A DNA stretch of 32,391 nucleotides from an uncultured Pseudomonadota bacterium. Lineage in GTDB: Bacteria > Myxococcota_A > UBA796 > SXON01. The number at the start of each line of letters is the position of its first letter. Position 1 is the first letter of the stretch. The notes beneath the pieces were generated by a model. That model was not told the DNA's origin, did not search any database, and saw nothing but the letters and a program-made list of their open reading frames with translations. The translations under genes and the position numbers were made by a program. Below are positions 1-8,500 of this stretch, piece by piece. The stretch spans positions 1 to 32,391 of the forward strand of contig CAIUMM010000086.1 of assembly GCA_903900265.1 (NCBI GenBank), written 5' to 3'.

Positions 1-140
1 CGGATTGGTGGATCGCCGTCGAGGCCGGCGTGGATGGCAAGGCGGATTTGACGAAGCCTGCCGGGGCAGGCGAGGAAAACCAACGAAGCCAGACGCGTCG
101 GACACAGGCGAGGAACAATCCGAATCAAGATCCGACGGTA
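1..140. repeat. Dispersed hairpin repeat, copy 1 (cut by window start)
   Basis: This stretch aligns base for base, without gaps, to 29713-29852, with 10 differences in 140 by my count. The first 19 bases of the element lie outside the window. It carries the right-hand terminal inverted repeat (ends CCGACGGTA), a tight inner hairpin GCCTGCC/GGCAGGC at about 56-70, and two arms (23-38 and 88-103) that can still pair at 13 of 16 positions, counting G-U as pairs. Its right end touches the stop codon (141-143) of the minus-strand lipoprotein gene. Small ORFs reading through it are shadows. Confidence 0.9.
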
Positions 141-545
141 TTAGCGGCTGGGGAGCGGCACGTCCCGCACCGGTCGCCCCGCCTGACCGAGGGTCTCAGG
201 TGGAAACGCACGCGCAGGTCGATCGAGGAGGATCATCACGGTCTCTTCTCTCAGACGATCCGCGGGCGATTTCGGTTCGTTGAACAGTCCGATGTTCCAC
301 GTCATCTTACACGTCGCGTACAGCGGACGGAGCTGCTCCACCGTCGCATACACGCGCTCGCGTTCGGCATCCGCCACCTGCGCCGCGGTGAGCGTGCGCT
401 TCCCAAAGATCAGCTCCGAGTTCAGATCATCCCGCCAACGCACCATCTCCATCAGCGGATCGGTACACTCTTGAGCCTCGTCGACAAACCCAGACGTGCT
501 CACCTGCGGATCCAGAGCGCTGCAGGCGAGCAAGGTCAAAATCAA
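141..545 (-). CDS. Small putative lipoprotein, unknown function
   Basis: 134 residues starting at TTG (545-543). No other usable start exists, because an in-frame stop lies five codons upstream. The N-terminus MILTLLACS looks like a lipobox (LLAC), but only seven residues precede the cysteine, which is very short for a signal peptide. The rest is soluble and mixed helical, with no motif I recognise. The gene begins 5 bp after the stop of the small membrane protein gene, so it is probably the last gene of the dsbD operon, and its stop codon abuts the hairpin repeat. Function is unknown. The gene is supported by coupling and by a lipobox-like start rather than by homology. Confidence 0.55.
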   Translation of the reverse strand: MILTLLACSALDPQVSTSGFVDEAQECTDPLMEMVRWRDDLNSELIFGKRTLTAAQVADAERERVYATVEQLRPLYATCKMTWNIGLFNEPKSPADRLREETVMILLDRPARAFPPETLGQAGRPVRDVPLPSR

Positions 546-550
546 TCGGC

Positions 551-850
551 TTACCGTTCAGAGAACAGCGCGTTGATGCGCGGAGCGATCAGAGGCGTAA
601 CGGCGCATGTGAGCGCGACGCGGGGGATCACCGTAAGGCGGCTCAACACCCACGCCGACACCAGCAGCCCACCCTCGCCCATGTGCTCCACAATCCAAGG
701 ATGTTCGCGCACATCGGGGTGATGGAGCGCAAGGAAAAATCCGGCGATGGTCAAGCCGTAGAGCGTGAAGTGAAGCACCAAGCCCACTTTTCCCAATCCC
801 CGCAGGCGATCGCGCCACCCCATCGCGCTCCCCGAGGGCGCCCCGCTCAC
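551..850 (-). CDS. Small two-helix membrane protein, unknown function
   Basis: 99 residues. The GTG start (850-848) overlaps the TGA stop of dsbD in a GTGA arrangement, which suggests translational coupling. A basic N-terminus is followed by two hydrophobic stretches, roughly residues 21-42 (KVGLVLHFTLYGLTIAGFFL) and 65-93. A short polar loop between them contains HHPDVREHPWIVEHMGEGG. An internal ATG at residue 10 is an alternative start. It is probably an inner-membrane protein made together with DsbD, perhaps an accessory factor, but no family is recognised. Confidence 0.6.
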   Translation of the reverse strand: MSGAPSGSAMGWRDRLRGLGKVGLVLHFTLYGLTIAGFFLALHHPDVREHPWIVEHMGEGGLLVSAWVLSRLTVIPRVALTCAVTPLIAPRINALFSER

Positions 851-3162
851 CCGGCCTCCGCGCGCGCCGCGGTCATCACTTGCACAAACTCTCCCGCGGG
901 CACAAAGCCGAACGTCTCCCGAACCTTCACGCCAGCGGAGTTGGTAAACACGACGGTGGGAAGCCCCTTGATGCCGTACTTCGTCTGGATGGCTTTGACC
1001 TTCGGGTCCGCCTTCTCCGTGCAGTCGATCATCACGGTGACGAAGTTCTGGGACTCAGCGATGACCGCGCTGTTCGTGTACGTGAGCTTCTCCATCTCGT
1101 GGCAGGACGCACACCATTCGGCGGTGAAGTCGATCATCACCGGCTTCCCGGACGCCATCGCCGCAGCGATCGCCTGCTCCTCATCGGACATCCACGTGAT
1201 CTTGGCGCCCGTAGACACCGCGGCGCTTCCAAGCTGAACCGGCGGCAAGATGAACCCTTCGGTCACCATCGCCGCGATCAGCAACCACCCGCCCACCAAC
1301 ACCCCGACGACGGTCCACGTCTGGCGCAAGCGCTGGATGAACCATCCCTCGCCATCTTCTTCGCTCGGCCACGAGAAGATGCCAGTGACGATGCACACCG
1401 CGCTCGTCGCCAGCGCCGTGGCGAGCACCGGAAGTTGCGGCGCTGCGTAGTAGATCGCGCCCAACCACATCACGATGCCAAAGCTCTTCTTGACGACGAC
1501 CATCCAAGGACCACGGCTGGGCAGAAGCCCGCTCGCCATCCCGGTCAGCAGGAAGATCATGCCGATCCCGAGCGAGAACGCGAACATCAGCGCCGCGCCC
1601 AGCTTGACACCGCCGGTGCCGATCAACGCGAGGATGCTCACGACGACCGGACCGGAGCACGGACCCGCGACCACCGCGCCGATCATTCCTACCGCGAACG
1701 CGCCGAAGTAGCCCCCACGGCGCTCGCCGCTCTGAATGCGTCCGGCCAGCGCCGCCGGCAGCTGAACGTCAAAGAACCCGAACATCGAACCGCCCATCGC
1801 GATGAAGAACACCGCGATGCAGCTCACGACCAGCGGGCTCTGCAGCCAGCTGCCAAACAGCTCGCCTGTCACGCCGGCGAACACGCCCAGACCGGTGTAG
1901 ACGGACGCCAAACCCAGCACGTACGCCGAGGTAAACGCGAGCGAACCCAGCCGCGTGGTGGCCCCGCGCGCTCCGATCATGCCGAGCGTGATCGGCACCA
2001 TGGGCAACACGCACGGCGTGAAGCTGACGCCAATCCCGGCGAGGAAGCACAAAATAACCAAGGCCGTAAAGCCTTTTTCGCGAGCAGCGTCAAACGCGGA
2101 GCCGGAGCTTGGCGGAGCGGCAGCCACCGGAGCAGCCGCGACAGCAGGCGCAGCCGCTTCCACAGGCGCGGCCTCGACCGGCGCAGCCTCGACTGGAGCT
2201 GCCGGGGGCGGCAGCGGGGCGCCGGTCATGTGCACAGGCACCGTCAGTTTTTCCGAGGTGGGCATCGCGCAGAGCAACAGGCCCTTGCACGCCTGATAGG
2301 CAACCTCGACCTCAACGTTGGCGTCCATCGTCGCGCCGGCGATCGGCACGATGATGTCAAAATCTTCGGTAAAATCCTCTCGGAAAGAGCCGTCTTCGAC
2401 CTTACCTGAAGGATGGGCCGGAGGCAGAATCAGGTCGCCAAGGGTGAGCTCGACCGGGGTCGGGTTCCCCGGGACGCTCACCGTCTTGTTGGGGAGCGTA
2501 GCCCCGACGAACATCTTGTTGAGGTGCCATTCGCCCTGAAGATCCGCATGGATGACGAGATGGTCGTCTTTGGCCGGACCGGCGCTGAAGATCACGGCCT
2601 GCTCCGCGACCGCATCTGTACCACCCGCTGCTGCAGGCTCCGCAAATGCGGAGGATACCAGCCAAGAATAGGGCAGCGCCGGCGAAGGATACGCCCGCCC
2701 CTCGGGCGCGCTGACGTTGACGACGGCCGTCACGTCCTCTTCGATCGGCATGGTGCACAGATCTTTGGTGCAAGCTTGATAACGAACGTGCAGCTGGACT
2801 GCGTGCGCTCGGGCGTTGGACGCCGTGGGAGACGCGGAGCGCGCAGGCGCAGCGACCGGCAAATCGACGACAAGCGCGCCGTCATAGAGCTCTCTGAGCT
2901 GCCCGGGCGCAGCCGGATCCGCGGCTTCAGTGCCCGTAGGGTAGCGCACCGCCCCAAGCTTCAAGCCGCCATCGGAGACAACCGAGACCTCCAGCATGTC
3001 CGCATACACGTGGTACCCAGGCTGGATCTCCAGCCGTACCCCGACCGAGCCCGAAGCCCCCGGCGCCAGCGTCAAATCCAGCGGATCGACATGCACAGGA
3101 GGAGCCGCAGCCGCGTAGGCCGCCGGAGCGAGAGCGAACAAAATAGAGGCTGCAGCAAGCAT
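847..3162 (-). CDS. dsbD: Thiol:disulfide interchange protein DsbD, with two N-terminal domains
   Basis: DsbD passes electrons from cytoplasmic thioredoxin across the inner membrane to periplasmic thiol proteins. The chosen ATG (3162) gives a signal peptide (MLAAASILFALAPAAYA) and has TAGGGTG just upstream. Longer in-frame extensions are Arg-rich and run into the preceding gene. Of 771 residues, two periplasmic DsbD-alpha-like domains come first; each ends in a YQAC motif followed by a second Cys (YQACTKDLC and YQACKGLLLC). A Pro/Ala linker with PVEAA repeats follows, then the multi-span core with FTPCVLPMVPI and AGPCSGPVVV (the redox cysteines), then a C-terminal thioredoxin domain with WCASC and the cis-proline GLPT. 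The usual protein is 550-600 residues with one alpha domain, so the duplication accounts for the extra length. It lies 10 bp after the HTH-repeat gene. Confidence 0.95.
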   Translation of the reverse strand: MLAAASILFALAPAAYAAAAPPVHVDPLDLTLAPGASGSVGVRLEIQPGYHVYADMLEVSVVSDGGLKLGAVRYPTGTEAADPAAPGQLRELYDGALVVDLPVAAPARSASPTASNARAHAVQLHVRYQACTKDLCTMPIEEDVTAVVNVSAPEGRAYPSPALPYSWLVSSAFAEPAAAGGTDAVAEQAVIFSAGPAKDDHLVIHADLQGEWHLNKMFVGATLPNKTVSVPGNPTPVELTLGDLILPPAHPSGKVEDGSFREDFTEDFDIIVPIAGATMDANVEVEVAYQACKGLLLCAMPTSEKLTVPVHMTGAPLPPPAAPVEAAPVEAAPVEAAAPAVAAAPVAAAPPSSGSAFDAAREKGFTALVILCFLAGIGVSFTPCVLPMVPITLGMIGARGATTRLGSLAFTSAYVLGLASVYTGLGVFAGVTGELFGSWLQSPLVVSCIAVFFIAMGGSMFGFFDVQLPAALAGRIQSGERRGGYFGAFAVGMIGAVVAGPCSGPVVVSILALIGTGGVKLGAALMFAFSLGIGMIFLLTGMASGLLPSRGPWMVVVKKSFGIVMWLGAIYYAAPQLPVLATALATSAVCIVTGIFSWPSEEDGEGWFIQRLRQTWTVVGVLVGGWLLIAAMVTEGFILPPVQLGSAAVSTGAKITWMSDEEQAIAAAMASGKPVMIDFTAEWCASCHEMEKLTYTNSAVIAESQNFVTVMIDCTEKADPKVKAIQTKYGIKGLPTVVFTNSAGVKVRETFGFVPAGEFVQVMTAARAEAG

Positions 3163-3172
3163 TTCGAACACC

Positions 3173-4393
3173 CTACGATGGCGCATCGGCACGCCACACC
3201 GACGCAAGACGCAAAAGATCGGCAGGAACGATTCGACCAGCCGCGGCGATCGCCTGGACGATGTCGGGAGCAAAAACGCGCACCGGCGCCTCATTACCCG
3301 GCAGGGAAACAACCCATTCCACGTCACCCGGAACCGGAGCTGGCGCAACCGGCGGCGCAGCGGCAACCGGCGGCGCGGCGGCAACCGGCGGCGCAGCGGC
3401 CGCGCGAGGCGCCCGCGCCACACCCGACAGGGACGGCAAAGACGGACGAACGTCTGCATCCACCGGCGAAGCTGCAGAGCTGATCGGGGCCGCGGAAGCG
3501 CGCGAAGTCACGATCCGACGTGTGCCAGGCACCACGGACGGGGTTGACGGGGACGAGTCCGCGGCGCCCGCGGGGGAGGCGCTTGTCGCGCTCCCGGGTG
3601 CCACGGACGCCCGCATCGTCGAATCGGGAGGGAGGGTGCGCGGGGGTTCGGAGCGTACGATCCGCTGCCGGCCATCGCGCTGGCGCACCGGCTGGAGCAG
3701 CTGCTCCATCTCATCCGCGCCCGAGGAGCGAAAGAAGTCGCGCTCTACCCGTGGCGAGCGGAACGGGACCTCGGAGGTGGGGCGGGGACGCGGATCGGCA
3801 AAGCCCACGCCCCACCCGGACGGGCGATGCGCATTTTCATCGGTGCGCGTAGGCCGACGCACGACTTGAAGGTTCTCCTCGACGTGCACCTTTGCCCGAC
3901 GCCCCCGCTTCGGCCCCCGGATCCAATCTTCTTCCTCTCTGGACAATCGCACCCGACGGCGCTGCACATACGCAGGGATGTTCAAGCGCACGCGCTCGCC
4001 CTGCACGGCTTCGGGAATGACGCCGCCCATCTTGGCGACGGCGCGGTCCGGCTCCCGACCGAGCACGTCCCGCAGCCCCGAGAGCTGCGGCACGCCCGCA
4101 TGTTCGGTGATCTCCCTGCCGCCGACCCGGAGGCCGGTACGGGCAAGCGCCCGCCGCAGACGACGCGGATCCGTGTGGAACGTGCGTGCGATGGCGCGCA
4201 GGCTCGACGCTGCCCGCATGCGCAGCGCCTCAGGCCACCACACTGCCTTATCCGCAGGCAACCCAGCGCTATCCAAGGCCAGCGCCTCACACAGCGCTAC
4301 CTCGTCCACCTCAAAGCGCACCGACAACGACGCAAGCGACTCGCTGCGGAGCGCGTCCACACAATCCCTCCACCACGTTGCTTCGCGAATCAT
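3173..4393 (-). CDS. HTH-repeat protein with Pro/Ala-rich tail, unknown function
   Basis: 406 residues from ATG 4393. GTG 4399 is better spaced from a GGAGG (8 nt) and may be the true start. The N-terminal 145 residues contain three helix-turn-helix-like units. The first two are around residues 18-40 and 63-90 (SLRAIARTFHTDPRRLRRAL). The third, around 105-145, has the pattern L-G-R-E-P-D-x-x-V-A ... I-P-A-Y. Next comes a basic segment (RGPKRGRRAKVH), then a long low-complexity Ser/Pro/Ala region with three 18-bp repeats (AAPPVA), then a short ordered C-terminus (VFAPDIVQAIAAAGRI). There is no signal peptide. It may bind DNA and is first in the dsbD operon, but neither target nor role can be read from the sequence. 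Confidence 0.7.
   Translation of the reverse strand: MIREATWWRDCVDALRSESLASLSVRFEVDEVALCEALALDSAGLPADKAVWWPEALRMRAASSLRAIARTFHTDPRRLRRALARTGLRVGGREITEHAGVPQLSGLRDVLGREPDRAVAKMGGVIPEAVQGERVRLNIPAYVQRRRVRLSREEEDWIRGPKRGRRAKVHVEENLQVVRRPTRTDENAHRPSGWGVGFADPRPRPTSEVPFRSPRVERDFFRSSGADEMEQLLQPVRQRDGRQRIVRSEPPRTLPPDSTMRASVAPGSATSASPAGAADSSPSTPSVVPGTRRIVTSRASAAPISSAASPVDADVRPSLPSLSGVARAPRAAAAPPVAAAPPVAAAPPVAPAPVPGDVEWVVSLPGNEAPVRVFAPDIVQAIAAAGRIVPADLLRLASVWRADAPS
3345..3398. repeat. Three 18-bp tandem repeats inside the HTH-repeat gene
   Basis: The unit GCAACCGGCGGCGCAGCG occurs three times in a row (3345, 3363, 3381), the middle copy with one change. On the coding strand it encodes the hexapeptide AAPPVA in the disordered tail. 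As 18 is a multiple of three, gain or loss of a unit would keep the frame. Confidence 0.9.
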
Positions 4394-4522
4394 GGTCACG
4401 TTCACACCCTCCGGAGGTACCCGATCTGCGGGCCGGCGTGTGGGCCTGCCAGCCGAACACAGCCAAAAATGAAATCTGATTCCGACACCTCCTTCAAATA
4501 CCACAAATCCATGCGATCTGCA

Positions 4523-4546
4523 CGTCACTGTGTGTATTTTGTGACG
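4523..4546. promoter_or_regulatory. Inverted repeat between divergent genes, possible operator
   Basis: CGTCAC and GTGACG are separated by 12 AT-richer bases, in the 235-bp region between the start of the dsbD operon and the GHMP kinase gene. The spacing suits a dimeric regulator, and one site could serve both directions. It is not a CRP-type site, since the half-sites face the other way. Six-base arms can arise by chance, so this is only a candidate. Confidence 0.35.
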
Positions 4547-4569
4547 CGTCAAGAGCCTCGCCTACCCAG

Positions 4570-4597
4570 GCGACACGCACGCTCAGCGTGGCGTCGC
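4570..4597. other. Hairpin in the leader of the GHMP kinase gene
   Basis: GCGAC (4570) pairs with GTCGC, and inside it CACGC pairs with GCGTG around a three-base loop, with a small internal bulge. It ends about 30 nt before the kinase ATG. It could be a leader structure of the kinase mRNA. There is no T-run to make it a clear terminator. Confidence 0.35.
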
Positions 4598-4628
4598 GAC
4601 GGGAAGCCAGTCGGGATAGACGCTCCCC

Positions 4629-5582
4629 ATGCGCACCTCGTACGCTCCAGGACGGATCTGCCTTGTCGGCGAGCACAATGACTGGGCCGGCGGCTACGCG
4701 CTGACCGTGCCGATGGACCGCGGTGTTCATGTACAGATCGAAGAAGGGCAGTTTCGCGCGCACGCGTGGTTCGAGGGGCGCGAGCACGTCTGGTCCGGCC
4801 AAGGAGCCCCGGGCATCTTCAACCTGATCCCCGCGGTGTTCGAGGTCTTGGGACAACCGCTGACCGGCAGCATCGGCATCCGCGGAGACTTGCCCGCAGG
4901 GCGTGGGTTCTCGAGCTCCGCCGCGGTGTGCGTCGCGCTCGTTCGTGCGCTGCAGCCAGACGCTAGCGCGCCGGAAGCGGCGGAGCTGGCGTACCGCGCG
5001 GAGCGCCTGACCGGCTCGGCCTGCGGACGTATGGATCCCCTCGCCTGCGCATGGAACGTGCCGCTGTCGTTGCGCTTCCACGGTGAAGCCGTGGTGGTGG
5101 AGCCCATTTCGGGGCGTTGTGCGCTGGCGGTCGGCGTTTTCCCTACGCCAAGGGACACCCGCGGCATCTTGACGACGCTGAGCGTGCACCATGCCGGGGA
5201 CGTGTCCCTGCGGGACTGGAGCGCGTTGGCCCGCGTCGGCGCCGTCCGCGGGGCGCTCGAAGGGTTCGGCGTACAAGCCATGCACGCCGCGACGGCCCTG
5301 CGCGACCACGACTTGCGCGCGGTGGGAGGCTCGATGAACACCTGTCAGGAGATCTACGAGGAAGAGCTCGTGCCCGAGTTTCCCGAGCTTCGCGCCCCCG
5401 GACTGGCGCGCGCTGTACGCAGCCTGCGGAGCAGCGGAGCGCTCGGCGCCAAGTTTACTGGGGCCGGCGGCGAAGGCTCGGTCATTGGCTTGTACCCGCC
5501 TGGGGAGGCCGAGCCCGGCGTACGTGCGCTCGACGCCATGGGGTTGCAGAGCTTCGCGGTCGAGGTTCACGGCGCAGTTTAG
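4629..5582 (+). CDS. GHMP-family small-molecule (sugar) kinase
   Basis: 317 residues with all three family motifs: N-terminal APGRICLVGEHNDW (6-19), close to the galactokinase/mevalonate kinase signature; the ATP-binding glycine/serine loop DLPAGRGFSSSAAV (87-100); and the C-terminal GAKFTGAGGEGSVIG (from 273). Such enzymes phosphorylate a sugar, mevalonate or a related alcohol with ATP in the cytoplasm. The first motif favours a sugar substrate, but GEHNDW instead of GEHTDY prevents calling it galactokinase. No sugar-pathway genes are adjacent. The TAG stop overlaps the stop of the convergent dnaE, leaving no room for a separate terminator. No strong ribosome-binding site precedes the ATG. 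Confidence 0.85.
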   Translation: MRTSYAPGRICLVGEHNDWAGGYALTVPMDRGVHVQIEEGQFRAHAWFEGREHVWSGQGAPGIFNLIPAVFEVLGQPLTGSIGIRGDLPAGRGFSSSAAVCVALVRALQPDASAPEAAELAYRAERLTGSACGRMDPLACAWNVPLSLRFHGEAVVVEPISGRCALAVGVFPTPRDTRGILTTLSVHHAGDVSLRDWSALARVGAVRGALEGFGVQAMHAATALRDHDLRAVGGSMNTCQEIYEEELVPEFPELRAPGLARAVRSLRSSGALGAKFTGAGGEGSVIGLYPPGEAEPGVRALDAMGLQSFAVEVHGAV

Positions 5583-8500
5583 GCGAGGTGCACGGCGTCC
5601 GAACGACCAAACAACCCGCGTAGCCCGTCGACCAGACGCGGCGTCGCAGCGACCCGGTGCGCATCTCCAAGTCGCAGCGTCGCGCAGTAGCGCCCGCCTT
5701 CTTCCAGCGCGATCACCGTGTCACAGCTGCCATGATTGGCATCGATGACCTCGAGCATACGAGCGCAGGCATCCCCGTCGAGCTCCTCGCCGCGCACCCG
5801 GATCTCCACCGCTCGCGTTCGGCGCTCCCGCACGTCCTCCATCAGCTCCACCGTCTCCCCTAACAGTTGGGTGACGTCCGACTTTCGCTGTAGCTTGCCT
5901 TTCACCAGCACCGGCTTGCCGGACTCCAACAGCGCCTGGCTCGCCTTCAACGACTCCGAGAAGAACACAGACTCCATCGTCGCATTTTCATCTTCGAGGG
6001 TAACAAACGCCATCTTATCGCCCTTCTTGGTCTTGATGATGCGCATCGCCGCGACGATGCCGCAGATCCGGGACTCGCCTTCGGTGCGCAGCAGCAAGTC
6101 GGTGATGGACGTCGACCACCGCTGCGCTTCTTCGGCGAAAGCCTGAACGGGGTGCCCAGTCAGGAACAACCCCAAAACCTCCTTCTCGTGCTTCATCCGC
6201 TCACTGATCGGCCATTCGCCGACAGCGGGCAGCTTGAAGGACGGCGGAAGGACCTTGGCCCCAAACAGGCCCACCTGCGAGGAGTTCTTACGCTCTTGCA
6301 CCTCCTGCGCCGCCTGCATCGCGTCCTCCGCCGCGGCCCACAGGCGCGCGCGCGGCTCCCCCATCGAGTCGAGCGTACCCGACTTGATCAAGCTCTCGAT
6401 CACCTTCTTGTTGCAGCGCTTCCAATCCAAGCGGCACAGGAAGTCAAAGAAGTCGGTAAATCGCCCCCCCGCCGCCTCGCGTGCTTCAAGGATCGCGGCG
6501 ATCGCGTTGTCACCGATCCCTTTGAGCGCTGCGAGACCGTAGCGCACCGATCGGCGGTCCGAAGGGAGCACGTTGAACGCGCGCACGCTCTCTTGGATGT
6601 CCGGAGGCAGCATCTTCAAGCCTGCGCGCTTGCAATCCCCCAGGTAGACCAGCACTTTATCGCTGTCCCCCGCGTCGATGGTCATCAACGCCGCCATGTA
6701 CTCGGCGCGGTGGTGCGCCTTCAGCCAGGCGGTTTGGTAGGCGATGTACCCGTAGGCTGCGGAGTGGGACTTGTTGAAGCCGTATTCGGCGAATTTGGCG
6801 AGCAGATCGAACAAGTCGCTGGCTTTCTGCCCGTCATGGCTCGCGGAGATAGCACCGGAGACAAAACGCGCTTTCTGCTTGGCCATCTCTTCGGCGCTCT
6901 TCTTGCCCATCGCGCGCCGCAGCAGGTCCGCCTCTCCGAGCGAATACCCAGCGAGCACCTGGGCCACTTGCATGACCTGCTCCTGATACACGATGGTACC
7001 GTAGGTGCTGCCAAGGATCCCCGCCAGCTCGGCGAATGGGTAGGTGACCTCTTTGCGACCGTGCTTGCGATCGATGAAGTCGTCGACCATGCCCGAGGAC
7101 AGAGGACCAGGCCGATAAAGCGCGACCAACGCGACAAGATCGTCGATACACGAAGGTTTCAGGCGCGTCAGCAGCTCGCGCATGCCCGAAGATTCAACCT
7201 GAAACACGCCGAGGCCGTCTCCGCGCTGCAGCAGCTGCCACGTGCGATCATCCTCCACCGAGACGTTTCCGATGTCGATGCGCTCGCCGGTGTTGCGCTG
7301 CACCATCGCGACGGCGTCGCGGATCTGGTCGAGCGTCTTCAGACCGAGGAAGTCGAACTTGATGAGCCCGATGGACTCGGCGGACTTCATGTCGTACTGC
7401 ACGACCGGCCCGCCATCCGCACCGTCGCGGTACAGCGGCGTCAGCGTGACCAAAGGGCGATCGGCGACGACCACACCTGCGGCGTGTACGCCGGTCTGCC
7501 GGGTGATGCCTTCGATGCCGCGTGCGATCTCGACGACGCGCCGCACGCGCGGATCGATGCGACAGAGCTCGCCCAAGCGCGGCTCTTCCTTCAAGCTGTC
7601 ATCGATGCTGATGTTCAGCTTGTTGGGAATCAGCTTTGTGATGCGGTCGCTGTCACTGAACGAGAGGTCACAGACGCGCGCCACGTCCTTCAGCGCCGCC
7701 TTGGTTTGCAGCTTGCCGTAGGTGATGATCTGCGCGACGACGTCCCCGCCGTACTTTTGGCGTACGTGCTCGATCACCTCTTCGCGACGGTCCTGCGCGA
7801 AGTCGACGTCGATGTCCGGCATGCTGATACGTTCAGGATTCAAAAAGCGCTCAAAAAGCAGCACGTACCGAACTGGATCGATGTCCGTGATCCGCATCGA
7901 CCACGTCACCAACGAGCCCGCAGCCGAGCCACGGCCTGGTCCTACCGGGATGTCCCGGTCTTTCGCCCAGTTGATGAACTCCGCGACGATCAGCAAATAC
8001 GCCGCGAAGCCCATCTTGAGGATGAGCTTCAGCTCGTTCTCCAAGCGCTCCCAATACTCGGGATGCAGCGTGGGATCGATGTTCTTCAGGCGCAGCTCAA
8101 GTCCACGACGCGCGTACCAGAAGAAGAAGCCGTTGAGGTTGCCTGCGCCTACCGGACGCTCCGGAGGATGCTCCGGCATGCCGTAGTCTCGCGGAGGCGG
8201 AAAAGCATGGTAGAAGAACGCCCAATTGGCGTCGGTGTCGGCGGTAGGATCGGCGTCCGGCGGAGTGGAGCTTGGAAAATAGTAAGTGCTGGTGTTGAAC
8301 TTGAAGTGGCAACGCTCGGCGATCACCGTGGTGCGGTCGACCGCTTCGGCATCGGCGGTGAACAGCCCACGCATCTGCTCTTCCGACTTGAAGAACAGCT
8401 GATCGGTCGCTGGGCGCTGACGCTTGGGATCATTCAGCGAGGACCCGGACGAGATGCAATTCAGGACGTCGAGGAGCACCGCATCGCTGCGGTCGATGTA

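Noticed and set aside
5..283. Small ORFs inside both repeat copies (similar peptides GWQGGFDEACRGRRGKPTKP)
   Set aside because: The peptides are similar because the DNA is repeated. There is no ribosome-binding site, both strands are open in this GC-rich hairpin, and pairing explains the conservation better than coding.
880..2409. Long plus-strand ORF opposite dsbD
   Set aside because: Shadow of the DsbD reading frame; composition is typical of antisense GC-rich frames.
4440..4500. AAGGAGGT on the minus strand upstream of the HTH-repeat gene as a start signal
   Set aside because: No start codon lies at a proper distance after it; the GGAGG near 4410 fits the real start better.
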